A stretch of DNA of 64,000 nt from NCBI GenBank assembly GCA_020635655.1, contig JACJZI010000005.1:248001-312000 (forward strand), written 5' to 3'. The notes beneath the pieces were generated by a model. That model was not told where the DNA came from. It saw only the letters and a list, made by a program, of their open reading frames with translations, and did no database searches. Position numbers and translations under genes: made by a program. Positions within the stretch are counted from its first letter, which is position 1; the number at the start of each line of letters is the position of its first letter. Source of the DNA: Flavobacteriales bacterium (GTDB lineage Bacteria > Bacteroidota > Bacteroidia > Flavobacteriales_F > PHOS-HE28). Of the stretch, positions 17,882 through 26,373 are shown in pieces.

Positions 17882-18580
17882 TCAGGCATCCAGGGACAGT
17901 GTCCGCAGGTACTTGGCGACGTAACTGTCGATGGATCGGGCGCGGTATTGCATCACATAGCGCGGGTGTTCCACGGCAAGGATCCGATCGAACAGGCGCA
18001 AGCGTTCGTTCAGTCGTGCGAAGTAGGTGGCATTCTTCCCCGTGCCGATGCAGATGGCCAGGTCCGTACGCATGCCGCATCCGACGAGCGATCGGAGCCA
18101 CTGCTCCACCAGGGGGGTGACCGCATGCTCCAGGGCCCTGTCATCGTAATAGTTCAGGTTCACAGGTCCTCCCTTGGGTCCTTGACGAACGAACCCGAGC
18201 GGACAGATCGAATGGACGTACACCTTGCCGAAGAACCGATGCGGTCCGCCCGCCGCGCGGACCACGCGGTAGAAAAGATCACTGCTGGGCTCATGCGTGC
18301 GGAGACCCTGCACATGGATCCCCAGGTCGCTCTCGCAGCGCTTCGTATCGGTGAAGGGCAGGCCCGTGCTGCCTGCACCGAGGCGTCCGGGATTGATGCC
18401 GAGCATCAGGAGGCGGTCGCGCTCGTCGGCATAGTAGGTGCGATGGAACGTCGTCACCACCCTCCGCACCTCATCGGCATGCGGACCATGGAACGGATCC
18501 AGCACGGCGATGCCGTCGGGCAGCCGCGTGCGGCCGAGCGAGATCGAAAGCACGTGTTCCAGCAGCCGATCGGCGAGCAT
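17882..18580 (-). CDS. SMUG2-like uracil-DNA glycosylase family protein (DUF4918)
   Basis: 232 residues from ATG 18580. Motif 1 of the uracil-DNA glycosylase superfamily appears as GINPGRLGAGSTGLPF, and motif 2 as EHPRYVMQYR near the C terminus. The Gly-rich motif with Asn-Pro fits the SMUG branch rather than Ung or Mug; a Bacteroidota SMUG2 group with xanthine/uracil excision activity is known from Pedobacter, and this protein resembles it by recollection. It would remove deaminated bases in base-excision repair. It lies between lptF/G and the acyl-CoA ligase gene, all on the same strand. Confidence 0.75.
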   Translation of the reverse strand: MLADRLLEHVLSISLGRTRLPDGIAVLDPFHGPHADEVRRVVTTFHRTYYADERDRLLMLGINPGRLGAGSTGLPFTDTKRCESDLGIHVQGLRTHEPSSDLFYRVVRAAGGPHRFFGKVYVHSICPLGFVRQGPKGGPVNLNYYDDRALEHAVTPLVEQWLRSLVGCGMRTDLAICIGTGKNATYFARLNERLRLFDRILAVEHPRYVMQYRARSIDSYVAKYLRTLSLDA

Positions 18581-18584
18581 GTGC

Positions 18585-18592
18585 CAAAGGTG
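18585..18592 (-). promoter_or_regulatory. Possible -7-like element, CACCTTTG
   Basis: One mismatch to TAnnTTTG (C for the first T), ending 4 bp before ATG 18580. The spacing matches the better -7 elements in this window. Confidence 0.33.
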
Positions 18593-18607
18593 GGGTTCAG
18601 GTCCGAC

Positions 18608-19687
18608 CTACTTGGGCGCCAGTCGGTAGATCCAGACGCCCACCGCTCCGAAGATGAGGTTGGGCAGCCACACCGCGATCAACGGGTCCAGGCCCGCATT
18701 GGTGGCACCCACGGTGGTGAGCTTCATGGCGAAGATGTACAGCAGGACCAGCAGGACGCCCAGGGCAAGATGCATCCCGGTACCGCCGCGCACCTTCCGA
18801 CTGGCGATGCTGACGCCGATCAGGGTAAAGACGTAGGTGGAGAACGGGTAGGCCGTGCGTCCGTGCTTCTCCAGCAGGTAGAACGCCACGGTATCGCTGC
18901 CACGTGCGCGTTCATCGGCGATGAAACGGTCCAGTTCAGGCCCCGTCATGCTCATGGCGTTCTCGTTGCGCTGCCCGACATCGGAGGGTGTCAAGGCCAG
19001 CGTGGTGTCCAGCAAGGGACCCTGGAACACCTGTTCACCGCCCGGTCCAAGGACGCGGATGAAATAATCGTAGACATGCCATTTGGACGACACCGAATCG
19101 TATTCGGCCCGGTCGCTCATGAGCTTGCTGCGAAGTTCCCCGTCCTCCCAATGCTCGAGGCTGAAGCGGTACCCGGTCCTGCGCTGTGCATTGAACGACT
19201 CGAAGTAGGCGATCACGCCCGGAGCGATCTCCCGATGGATGTTCTTCCCCTTCACCTGGAACGGCATGCGGATGTGTGCTTCCTCGAATGCCAGACGTGT
19301 GCGGTTGGCACCCGGCAGGACGTAGTGATCGATCACCAGGGTGCCTGCGGTCAGGATCGTTGCCGACACGAAATAGGGCCACATCAGTCGTGGGAAGCTG
19401 ACGCCGCTGCTCAGGGCCGCGATCACTTCGGAGCGTTGCGCCATCCGACTGGTGAACAGCAGCACTGCGATGAAGATCAGCAGCCCGCTGAACAGGTTGG
19501 CGTAGTAAAGGATGAAGTTGAGATAGTAGTCGACGACGATCTCACGAGGTCCGGCCGTCATCTTGGCGAAATCCGCCGTCTTTTCACTGATGTCGAACAC
19601 GACCGCGACGGCCATGATCAGCAGCAGGATGAAGAGGAAGGTCCCCAGGAACTGTCGGATGATGTATCGGTCCAGGGTGCGGAGCAC
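18608..19687 (-). CDS. LptF/LptG family lipopolysaccharide transport permease
   Basis: 359 residues with a GTG start at 19687; the N terminus MLRTLDRYIIRQFLGTF is the family signature and fixes the start. Six predicted membrane helices are arranged three before and three after a large periplasmic beta-jellyroll region (residues ~125-260), the standard YjgP/YjgQ layout. With LptB it would extract LPS from the inner membrane for transport to the outer membrane. The tgt gene ends 33 bp upstream on the same strand, a neighbourhood I recall as common in Bacteroidota. F or G subtype is not resolved. Confidence 0.88.
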   Translation of the reverse strand: MLRTLDRYIIRQFLGTFLFILLLIMAVAVVFDISEKTADFAKMTAGPREIVVDYYLNFILYYANLFSGLLIFIAVLLFTSRMAQRSEVIAALSSGVSFPRLMWPYFVSATILTAGTLVIDHYVLPGANRTRLAFEEAHIRMPFQVKGKNIHREIAPGVIAYFESFNAQRRTGYRFSLEHWEDGELRSKLMSDRAEYDSVSSKWHVYDYFIRVLGPGGEQVFQGPLLDTTLALTPSDVGQRNENAMSMTGPELDRFIADERARGSDTVAFYLLEKHGRTAYPFSTYVFTLIGVSIASRKVRGGTGMHLALGVLLVLLYIFAMKLTTVGATNAGLDPLIAVWLPNLIFGAVGVWIYRLAPK

Positions 19688-19720
19688 GGTGTGAAGATCG
19701 GAGGTTGCCCCGGCCGGGGA

Positions 19721-20851
19721 TCAGAAGCGCTGTTTCAATTTTGGTAGGATCTGGACCCTCCAGTCGGTGAAGGTGCCGTCGGTCACTCGCTCCCTGGCCT
19801 CTCGCATCAACGCGAGATAGAACCCCAGGTTGTGCAGGCTCGCGATCTGCATGGCCAGCATCTCGTTGCTGGCGAAGAGATGCCGTACGAAGGCACGGGA
19901 GCAGGCCTGGTCCACCCAGCACGTGCCGTCAGGGTCAAGAGGGCCGTGGTCGTCGGCCCATTGGCGGTTCTTGATCTGGAGCACTCCGTTCCTTGTGAAG
20001 AGCATGCCGTTGCGCCCGTTGCGCGTGGGCATCACGCAATCGAACATGTCCACGCCCAGGGCGATGTTCTCCAACAGGTTCCATGGCGTGCCCACGCCCA
20101 TGAGGTATCTGGGCTTGTCGACCGGAAGGATGTCGCAGACCAGCTCGGCCATGGCGTACATCTCCTCCTCCGGTTCACCCACACTGAGCCCGCCGATCGC
20201 ATTGCCGTCCATGCCCTTCGAAGCGACCACCTCTGCGCTTTGCCGCCGCAGTTCGGAAAAGGTGCTGCCTTGCACGATGGGGAACAGGGCCTGTTCATGG
20301 CCGTATCGCGGTTCCGTTGTCCGGAAGCGCTCGATGCAACGGTCGAGCCAGCGATGGGTGAGGTGCATGCTCCTTTCCGCATAGTCCCGGTCACAGGGCC
20401 ACGGCGTGCACTCGTCGAACGCCATCATGATGTCCGCGCCGATGCTCCTTTGGATGTCCATCACGCCTTCGGGGGTGAACAAGTGCTTGCTGCCGTCGAT
20501 GTGGCTGCTGAAGCGAACACCCTCCTCGGTGATCTTGCGGATATCGCTGAGCGAGTGGACCTGGAAACCACCGCTATCGGTCAGGATGGGCCGGTCCCAA
20601 CCGTTGAACCGATGCAGCCCGCCCGCGTGCGCGATCACCTCGGTACCCGGTCGCAGGTAGAGATGGTAGGTGTTGCTGAGCATGATGGCGGCGTCCAGGA
20701 CCATCTTCAGCTCGCGGGGATGCACGGCCTTGACCGCACCGAGCGTACCCACCGGCATGAACACGGGTGTATGGACGGGGCCGTGATCGGTGTGCAGCAC
20801 CCCCGTGCGGGCCTTGCTGGACGGGTCCTTCGCGAGCAGCTCGAAGCGCAT
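19721..20851 (-). CDS. tgt: Queuine/preQ1 tRNA-guanine transglycosylase
   Basis: 376 residues from ATG 20851, fixed by the N terminus MRFELLAKDPSSKARTG and a consensus -7 element just upstream. Seen: DSGGFQ with the general-acid Asp, the GGLSVGEP substrate-binding segment, YLMGVGTPW, and DCVMPTRNGRNG containing the nucleophile Asp. It exchanges guanine-34 for preQ1 in GUN-anticodon tRNAs. Of the usual C-x-C-x2-C zinc-ligand cluster, only one Cys aligns: the segment reads GTCWVDQAC, with Gly and Asp at the other two ligand positions. This may be normal for Bacteroidota Tgt but deserves a check. Confidence 0.93.
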   Translation of the reverse strand: MRFELLAKDPSSKARTGVLHTDHGPVHTPVFMPVGTLGAVKAVHPRELKMVLDAAIMLSNTYHLYLRPGTEVIAHAGGLHRFNGWDRPILTDSGGFQVHSLSDIRKITEEGVRFSSHIDGSKHLFTPEGVMDIQRSIGADIMMAFDECTPWPCDRDYAERSMHLTHRWLDRCIERFRTTEPRYGHEQALFPIVQGSTFSELRRQSAEVVASKGMDGNAIGGLSVGEPEEEMYAMAELVCDILPVDKPRYLMGVGTPWNLLENIALGVDMFDCVMPTRNGRNGMLFTRNGVLQIKNRQWADDHGPLDPDGTCWVDQACSRAFVRHLFASNEMLAMQIASLHNLGFYLALMREARERVTDGTFTDWRVQILPKLKQRF

Positions 20852-20857
20852 GGCCGG

Positions 20858-20865
20858 CAAAGGTA
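20858..20865 (-). promoter_or_regulatory. Bacteroidota -7 promoter element, TACCTTTG
   Basis: Perfect TAnnTTTG match ending 6 bp before ATG 20851 of tgt. It implies an almost leaderless tgt mRNA and supports the chosen start over one at 20941. Confidence 0.55.
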
Positions 20866-20973
20866 GATGGGCCGGGCAAGGGGGGTGGCACGAACGTGCT
20901 GCCGGTCCGGGACGCGGCGCTTTGCTGTTCATAACTGTCACGAGCGGCCGCGGCTACGCCAGGCGCATCGAAA

Positions 20974-20981
20974 TAGCTTCG
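20974..20981 (+). promoter_or_regulatory. Near-consensus -7 element, TAGCTTCG
   Basis: One mismatch to TAnnTTTG, 11 bp before ATG 20993 of the glycosyltransferase gene. It lies in the divergent tgt/glycosyltransferase intergenic region. Confidence 0.35.
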
Positions 20982-20992
20982 CCCTCGGTCGC

Positions 20993-22102
20993 ATGCACAT
21001 GGGAGAGCTCCTGTTCCTGGTGATGCTGGGCGCATTGGCCGTGCTCCTGCTCTATCACGCCTTCATCTTTTCACGGCTGGCCTTCGCCAGTTCCGATGGC
21101 CGGGTGGATCGTGCACTGCCCGTGAGCGTGGTGGTATGCGCCCGGAACATGGCCCGCGACCTGGAGGAACTGGTGCCGACACTGCATGACCAGGACCATG
21201 AGGCATTCGAGGTGGTGGTGGTGAACGACCGGAGCGAAGATGACACCACCGAGATCCTCCAATGGATGAAGCCGAAATACCCGAGGCTGCGCGTGGTGGA
21301 GATCCAGGCCGATGAGAAGTTCAGCTACGGCAAGAAGATCGCCCTGGGCGTGGGCATCCGCGCCGCGAAGCATCCGCATGTCCTGCTGACCGATGCGGAT
21401 TGCCGTCCTGCGGGTCCCGACTGGATCGCGGCGATGGGGGCGGGGTTCAACGGTGGCAAGCAGATCGTGGTCGGGCACAGCCCCTACGAACGCCGATCGG
21501 GGTTCACCAACCTGCTGGAGCGGTACGACGGGATAAGCAAGGCGCTGCAGTTCATCAGCTTCGCGAAGGCGGGATTGCCCTACATGGGCGTGGGTCGCAA
21601 TCTGGGCTACACGCAGGAGCTCTTCTTCTCGGCCAAGGGGCCTCGTCGTCATCAGCATCTGATGAGCGGTGATGACGACCTCTTCATCAATGAGGTCGCC
21701 CGGGCCCGCAACACCGCTGCCGTGTACGACCCTCGGACATTCATGCGCACGCGTGCCACCGATGGCCTAGCCACCTGGTTGCGGCGAAAGCGGAGGCATT
21801 ACACCACCGCCCGATACTACCGGCCCGGTCATCAACTGTTGCTCACGCTGCTCCCTTTGGCGCGACTGGTGTTCTGGACGACGCTGTTCGTCCTTGCGGG
21901 CATGGGCCACTGGGAGCAGGCGGGGATCGGCCTGGCCGTGAAGCTGGCCGTGTTCCTTCCGGTCACCCTGCTTGGCATGCGCAAGCTCGGGGCGGACGGT
22001 GCATTGCTGCTGCTCGCCCTGCCCCTGGAATGGCTGTTCTTAGTTTTGGAACCGTTGATCTACTTCAGCACAGTGCTGATCAAGCCCCGCCGATGGAAGT
22101 GA
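20993..22102 (+). CDS. Membrane-anchored family 2 glycosyltransferase
   Basis: 369 residues from ATG 20993 (ATG 20999 also possible). One N-terminal membrane helix (residues ~5-25) is followed by a GT-A fold with PVSVVVCARNM, VVVNDRSEDDT, TDADC (DxD-type motif) and SGDDDLFINE. Two or three C-terminal membrane helices lie after residue ~270. This organisation fits processive or envelope-polysaccharide GT2 enzymes that use nucleotide sugars at the inner membrane. Substrate unknown. The last 10 bp overlap the sigma factor gene, and a consensus -7 element for that gene lies inside this coding region. Confidence 0.85.
   Translation: MHMGELLFLVMLGALAVLLLYHAFIFSRLAFASSDGRVDRALPVSVVVCARNMARDLEELVPTLHDQDHEAFEVVVVNDRSEDDTTEILQWMKPKYPRLRVVEIQADEKFSYGKKIALGVGIRAAKHPHVLLTDADCRPAGPDWIAAMGAGFNGGKQIVVGHSPYERRSGFTNLLERYDGISKALQFISFAKAGLPYMGVGRNLGYTQELFFSAKGPRRHQHLMSGDDDLFINEVARARNTAAVYDPRTFMRTRATDGLATWLRRKRRHYTTARYYRPGHQLLLTLLPLARLVFWTTLFVLAGMGHWEQAGIGLAVKLAVFLPVTLLGMRKLGADGALLLLALPLEWLFLVLEPLIYFSTVLIKPRRWK
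22041..22048 (+). promoter_or_regulatory. Bacteroidota -7 promoter element, TAGTTTTG, inside glycosyltransferase gene
   Basis: Perfect TAnnTTTG match 44 bp before ATG 22093 of the sigma factor gene, within the end of the upstream coding region. It could give the sigma factor transcription independent of the glycosyltransferase. Confidence 0.45.
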
Positions 22103-22704
22103 ACGAGAACCTCTCCGAGAAAGCGCAATACGATTACAAGCTCGTCCGTCGCGCCGTGGACAAGGGCGATCAGAAGGCCTATGCCGAGCTGATGAGCCGC
22201 TACCGCGACTCGATCTACTTCATGCTGTTGAAGATGATCAACAACAAGGACGATGCGGACGACCTGACCATCGAGGCCTTCGGCAAGGCATTCCACCGGT
22301 TGCATCAGTACACGCCCAACTACGCTTTCAGCACCTGGTTGTTCAAGATCGCGTCCAACAATTGCATCGATTGGATACGGAAACAGAAGAAGAAGAAGCT
22401 CCTCAGCATCGACAATCCCATCGGCACGGAGGATGGGGATGAGATGACGATAGAGATCCGCAGCCGTGGGCTCGATCCAGCCGATGTGGTGATCAAGGAA
22501 CAGAAGGCGGGCATCATGCGGGAGGTGGTCGAGAAGCTCAAACCGCGGTACCGTACGCTGATCGAACTTCGCTATTACAAGGAGTACAGCTATGAGGAGA
22601 TCGCCGACGAGCTCGACCTGCCGTTGGGGACCGTGAAAGCCCAGCTCTTCCGTGCCCGGGAGTTCCTCATGAACATGCTGGACCACCGCAAGGACCACAT
22701 CTAG
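22093..22704 (+). CDS. Sigma-70 family (ECF-type) RNA polymerase sigma factor
   Basis: 203 residues from ATG 22093, the first Met consistent with the family and overlapping the previous stop by 10 bp. Region 2 is visible as DADDLTIEAFGKAFHRLHQY with AFSTWLFKIASNNCIDWIRKQ. Region 4 is visible as RYRTLIELRYYKEYSYEEIADELDLPLGTVKAQLFRARE broken over residues ~150-190. No anti-sigma factor gene is adjacent. This constitutive-looking ECF-like sigma, upstream of rsmG, may belong to a housekeeping Bacteroidota group. Regulon unknown. Confidence 0.88.
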   Translation: MEVNENLSEKAQYDYKLVRRAVDKGDQKAYAELMSRYRDSIYFMLLKMINNKDDADDLTIEAFGKAFHRLHQYTPNYAFSTWLFKIASNNCIDWIRKQKKKKLLSIDNPIGTEDGDEMTIEIRSRGLDPADVVIKEQKAGIMREVVEKLKPRYRTLIELRYYKEYSYEEIADELDLPLGTVKAQLFRAREFLMNMLDHRKDHI

Positions 22705-22779
22705 AACGGTGATGTGCACGACCTCATGTGGTCATGTGCTCCTGATCCCATGTGCTCCTGTGGATGGGACCATCCGACC

Positions 22780-23397
22780 ATGGATGCGCACATCCAACTG
22801 ATCACCCGGTACTTCCCCGAGCTGGATGACGTGCAACGCGTGCGCTTCGGCCAGCTGGGTCCGCTCTATGAGGAATGGAACGCCCGGGTGAACCTGATCT
22901 CACGTAAGGATGTCGGTTCGCTGTACGAGCGGCATGTGCTCCATTCCCTGGGCCTGGCGAAGGTGTGCCCGTTCCCCGATGGCACCCGCGTGTTGGACGT
23001 GGGCACGGGTGGTGGCTTTCCCGGGATCCCCATGGCGATACTTTACCCGAATGTCCGGTTCCACCTGATCGATGGCATCGGTAAGAAGATCGCGGCCGTG
23101 CAGGGCATCATCGGCGCGCTCGGGCTTGGGAACGCCACGGCCGAAAAGGCCCGCAGCGAACATCACCAGGGCCGCTACGATGTGATCGTCAGCCGGGCGG
23201 TCACGACCATGCCGGAGTTCATCCGGATGACCAGGCATCTGGTGCCGAAAGGCGCGGGACGGATCTGCGCGCTCAAAGGCGGCACGCTCGTCGATGAACT
23301 GCTGCCGTTGCGAAGGCCTGTCGAGGTGATCGAGCTCTCCGGGATCTTCGCCGAGGATTTCTTCGCGACCAAGAAGGTGGTGACCGTCAGGCTTTGA
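22780..23397 (+). CDS. rsmG: 16S rRNA (guanine527-N7)-methyltransferase RsmG
   Basis: 205 residues from ATG 22780, chosen because MDAHIQLITRYFPEL begins the recognisable family N terminus; an in-frame start at 22714 would add a Cys-rich unconserved leader. Seen: NLISRKD, LHSLGLAKV, the SAM-binding VLDVGTGGGFPGIPMAI, and VSRAVTTMPEF. RsmG uses SAM to methylate G527 of 16S rRNA in the ribosome decoding region; loss gives low-level streptomycin resistance in other bacteria. The last 11 bp overlap the end of the convergent ABC transporter gene. Confidence 0.92.
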   Translation: MDAHIQLITRYFPELDDVQRVRFGQLGPLYEEWNARVNLISRKDVGSLYERHVLHSLGLAKVCPFPDGTRVLDVGTGGGFPGIPMAILYPNVRFHLIDGIGKKIAAVQGIIGALGLGNATAEKARSEHHQGRYDVIVSRAVTTMPEFIRMTRHLVPKGAGRICALKGGTLVDELLPLRRPVEVIELSGIFAEDFFATKKVVTVRL

Positions 23398-25210
23398 CCG
23401 CTCCGAACTGGAGCTGGCTCAGCGAATGGTAGAGCCCCTGCTCGTTGGCGATCAGTTCATCGTGCGTACCGCTCTCCACCAGGTATCCCCGATCGAGCAC
23501 CAGGATCCGGTCGGCGCTCTGTACCGTGCTCAAACGGTGCGCGATCACCAGGCTTGTGCGACCCTTCATCAATCCTTCAAGGGCCTCCTGCACGAGGCGT
23601 TCGCTGGCGGTGTCCAGACTGCTGGTGGCCTCGTCCAGGATCAGGATGGCGGGGTCCTTGATCACGGCCCGGGCGATGGCGATCCGTTGGCGTTGTCCAC
23701 CGCTCAGCTGCACTCCACGCTCGCCCACCACAGTGTCGAAGCCCATCGGAAAGCCCTGGATGAACTCCAAGGCGTTCGCCTTGCGTGCTGCCTCCCGCAC
23801 CTCATCATCCGAGGCCCCTGGGCGGCCATAGGCGATGTTCTCACGGATCGATCCGCCGAACAGCAACACTTCCTGCGGCACGATGGCCATGCGGTCGCGA
23901 AGGGCGCTCAAAGGGTACTCTTGAACGTCACGACCATCGATCAGTACATGGCCCTGTGTGGGTTCATAGAAGCGCAGCACAAGCGACGCGATCGTGCTTT
24001 TGCCTGCCCCGGAGGGACCCACGAGGGCCACGCGTTCACCCGACCGGATGGTGAAGGTCACGTCATGGAGCACCTGCAGATCGGGGCGGGAGGCATAGTG
24101 GAAGCATACCCGGCCGAACGCGATCTCGCCGTTCAGGTCCAATTGGTCCCGTGTGCGCGCGAGGTCGATGTCCTCCATTCGCTCCTCCTGGATGTCGAGC
24201 AACCGTTCCGTGGCACCCACCGCCTTGAGCATCGACGAGACCAGCTCCGGCACGCTGCCGATGCTCGCTCCCACGAAAACGGACAACATGATGAACGAGG
24301 TCAGGTCGCCCACGGTCAACAGGCCCTGTTCCTTCAGATGGACACCGCGCCACACGACGAGGACCACGGCACCGAACATGCAGAAGATGATGAAGGACAC
24401 GAAGCCGCCGCGCCATCGCGCACCCACCAGCGCCAGGTCGCGCGCCCCCAGTACGCTCATCCGATAACGCGCAGCCTCCCAGGCCTCATTGGCAAAGGCC
24501 TTCACGTTCTGGATCCCCTGAAGGGTCTCGTCCACGATCACGTTCGTATCGGCGATCTTGTCCTGCACCTGCTTGCTCAGGCGCCGGATGAAACGTCCGA
24601 AGAACACGGCCACCAGTGCAACGATCGGGATCGTGGCCAGCATGGTGAGCGTGAGTTGCAGACTGACGCGGGTGAGCAGGAACATGCCGGTGATGATGAC
24701 GATGACCTGGCGCACCAGTTCCGCCAGCACCGTGGTGAAGGATTCCTGGAGGAGGGCGACGTCGGCGCTGATCCGGCTGTTCAGCTCACCCACCCGTCTG
24801 CCCGCGAAATACGTCATCGGCAGGCGCAACAGGTGTTGGTAGGTTTCCTGGCGGACACGGGCGAGCGCATTCTCCGTCACATAGCTGAAGAGATAGATGC
24901 GGAAGAACCCGAGTACGGCCTGCACGGCGAAGATGACCACGAGCACCAGCGCCACTGAATCGATGTTGGTCAGGTCCAGCGCACGGACATGTGGCATCCG
25001 TGTGCCGGAAGAAGCATCCACCAGTTTGCCCATGAGCACGGGGAAGGCCATGCTGAGCAGACTGGTGCCGAACAGGAATAGGAGGCCCAGGGCGAATGTC
25101 CAGCGATAGGGGCGCAGGTAGCGGAAGATCCGGAGCGAGCGACGCAAGGCGGCCCGGCTGACCTTCGGGACCGGCGCGTCATCGGCGCTCCGGGAACGGC
25201 GGGATGCCAT
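23387..25210 (-). CDS. ABC transporter, fused permease/ATPase (MsbA-like exporter)
   Basis: 607 residues from ATG 25210. Six membrane helices in residues ~35-330 form a type IV exporter core. The nucleotide-binding domain shows Walker A GPSGAGKST, signature LSGGQRQRIAIARA, Walker B ILILDEATSSLD and the switch His in VIAHRLS. As a single polypeptide half-transporter it should homodimerise. Lipid A/phospholipid flipping by MsbA is the likeliest role, but multidrug export cannot be excluded. A consensus -7 element lies 6 bp before the start. Confidence 0.87.
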   Translation of the reverse strand: MASRRSRSADDAPVPKVSRAALRRSLRIFRYLRPYRWTFALGLLFLFGTSLLSMAFPVLMGKLVDASSGTRMPHVRALDLTNIDSVALVLVVIFAVQAVLGFFRIYLFSYVTENALARVRQETYQHLLRLPMTYFAGRRVGELNSRISADVALLQESFTTVLAELVRQVIVIITGMFLLTRVSLQLTLTMLATIPIVALVAVFFGRFIRRLSKQVQDKIADTNVIVDETLQGIQNVKAFANEAWEAARYRMSVLGARDLALVGARWRGGFVSFIIFCMFGAVVLVVWRGVHLKEQGLLTVGDLTSFIMLSVFVGASIGSVPELVSSMLKAVGATERLLDIQEERMEDIDLARTRDQLDLNGEIAFGRVCFHYASRPDLQVLHDVTFTIRSGERVALVGPSGAGKSTIASLVLRFYEPTQGHVLIDGRDVQEYPLSALRDRMAIVPQEVLLFGGSIRENIAYGRPGASDDEVREAARKANALEFIQGFPMGFDTVVGERGVQLSGGQRQRIAIARAVIKDPAILILDEATSSLDTASERLVQEALEGLMKGRTSLVIAHRLSTVQSADRILVLDRGYLVESGTHDELIANEQGLYHSLSQLQFGAVKA

Positions 25211-25216
25211 GGCGTG

Positions 25217-25224
25217 CAAATGTA
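25217..25224 (-). promoter_or_regulatory. Bacteroidota -7 promoter element, TACATTTG
   Basis: Perfect TAnnTTTG match ending 6 bp before ATG 25210 of the ABC transporter gene. It supports that start and suggests a near-leaderless transcript. Confidence 0.55.
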
Positions 25225-25276
25225 GGGGCCCACGGAGCCTCCATGTGGACCGCATCCCCGGCCATCGATGGAATGG

Positions 25277-25678
25277 TCAGGAATGAATGGTGACCATGCG
25301 GTCGGCGATGTGATCGAAAAGATTCTTGAGCGGCTTTTCGACCATCATGCGGATGAAGGGGTTCAGATCGGCATTGAACTCCTGCCAGGCGGTGGTCACC
25401 TGTCCATCCTGCTTCAGGTGCACATCCAGCGTGAAAGGGAACGGGCTTCGTTCAGTGGCCTTGAACCGCAGGTGGTCGGGCGGTGTACCACCGTCGACCA
25501 TCAACCCGATGGTGGCCGCTCCCTGCACCTTGAACGAGCAAGAGGTCCCATCGCTCTGCCAGTCGGTGATCCGGTCCTGTGGCAACAGCTGCTGGAAGTT
25601 GTCCATGTCCTGGATGAACGTGTACAATTCCTCGGCGGGCCGGGCGATCTCCACGTGTTTGCTCTCGATATGCGTCAT
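25277..25678 (-). CDS. SRPBCC-fold protein (polyketide cyclase/CoxG-like)
   Basis: 133 residues from ATG 25678. The protein shows a START/SRPBCC pattern: an N-terminal ESKHVEIARPAEELYTFIQD strand-helix, DMDNFQQLLPQDRI, TSCSFKVQGAATIGL, then a C-terminal amphipathic helix LKNLFDHIADRM. Such folds bind hydrophobic ligands. It lies 41 bp after pyrE on the same strand and may be co-transcribed with it. No specific substrate can be assigned. Confidence 0.75.
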   Translation of the reverse strand: MTHIESKHVEIARPAEELYTFIQDMDNFQQLLPQDRITDWQSDGTSCSFKVQGAATIGLMVDGGTPPDHLRFKATERSPFPFTLDVHLKQDGQVTTAWQEFNADLNPFIRMMVEKPLKNLFDHIADRMVTIHS

Positions 25679-25719
25679 GCGATCGTGTTCCTGATGTTCA
25701 GGTGTTCGGCTGGAGGCGT

Positions 25720-26373
25720 TCACCCCTCCACCCTCACTTTCCATCCTGCTGGGTCCTTCCGCCATTCGTTCAGGGGCACCAGGTCCTTTTCCGTGATGTA
25801 GTCCGAACGGAGCGCCTGGTCGAGCAGGATGCTGTAATTGGTCAGCGTGTACAGTTTCACTTTCTCCTCCTCGAATGCGGCGCGGGCCATTTCGAACCCG
25901 TAAGTGAATACGGCCACCATGCCCTTCACTTCACAGCCGGCCTCGCGCAGGGCGCGGACCGCGCTCAGGCTGCTCTTGCCCGTGCTTACCAGGTCCTCCA
26001 CGACCACGACGGACCGCCCCACGGAGAGGTCCCCCTCCACCAGGTTGCGCATGCCGTGGTCCTTGGCCGATGAACGGACATAGACGAAGGGAAGGCCCAT
26101 GTCGTGAGCCACCAGCATCCCATGCGGGATGCCACCCGTGGCCACACCCGCGATCATGTCCGGTCGGCCGAACTCGCCATTGATGATATGCACGAACTGT
26201 TGGCGGATGTATGTCCGCACAGGCGGGTAGCTGAGGGTCTTTCGGTTGTCGCAATAGATGGGCGACTTCCACCCGGATGCCCAGGTGAAGGGCTTCCGTG
26301 GATCGAGCTTCACCGCCTTGATCTGCAACAACAATTCGGCAACTTTGAGCGCCGGATCAAGGCTCGGGTCCAT
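25720..26373 (-). CDS. pyrE: Orotate phosphoribosyltransferase
   Basis: 217 residues from ATG 26373; longer in-frame extensions would run through the divergent Nudix gene. Seen: FTWASGWKSPIYCDNR, MIAGVATGGIPHG, the catalytic-loop region SSAKDHGM, and the PRPP-binding VVVVEDLVSTGKSS. It converts orotate and PRPP to OMP in pyrimidine biosynthesis. The start codon lies in the same CATG palindrome as the start of the divergent Nudix gene. A -7-like TATTTTCG is 4 bp upstream, inside the Nudix coding sequence. Confidence 0.92.
   Translation of the reverse strand: MDPSLDPALKVAELLLQIKAVKLDPRKPFTWASGWKSPIYCDNRKTLSYPPVRTYIRQQFVHIINGEFGRPDMIAGVATGGIPHGMLVAHDMGLPFVYVRSSAKDHGMRNLVEGDLSVGRSVVVVEDLVSTGKSSLSAVRALREAGCEVKGMVAVFTYGFEMARAAFEEEKVKLYTLTNYSILLDQALRSDYITEKDLVPLNEWRKDPAGWKVRVEG

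Noticed and set aside
17847..17889. Longer N terminus for the acyl-CoA ligase
   Set aside because: The extra 14 residues are unconserved in character and a -7-like element lies between the two start codons.
17834..19747. 637-residue + strand frame opposite lptF/G and the SMUG2-like gene
   Set aside because: Both - strand genes have clear family motifs; the + frame is rich in His/Gln/Arg and spans two genes.
22714..22779. Longer N terminus for RsmG
   Set aside because: The added residues are Cys- and Pro-rich and unlike the family; ATG 22780 begins the conserved sequence.
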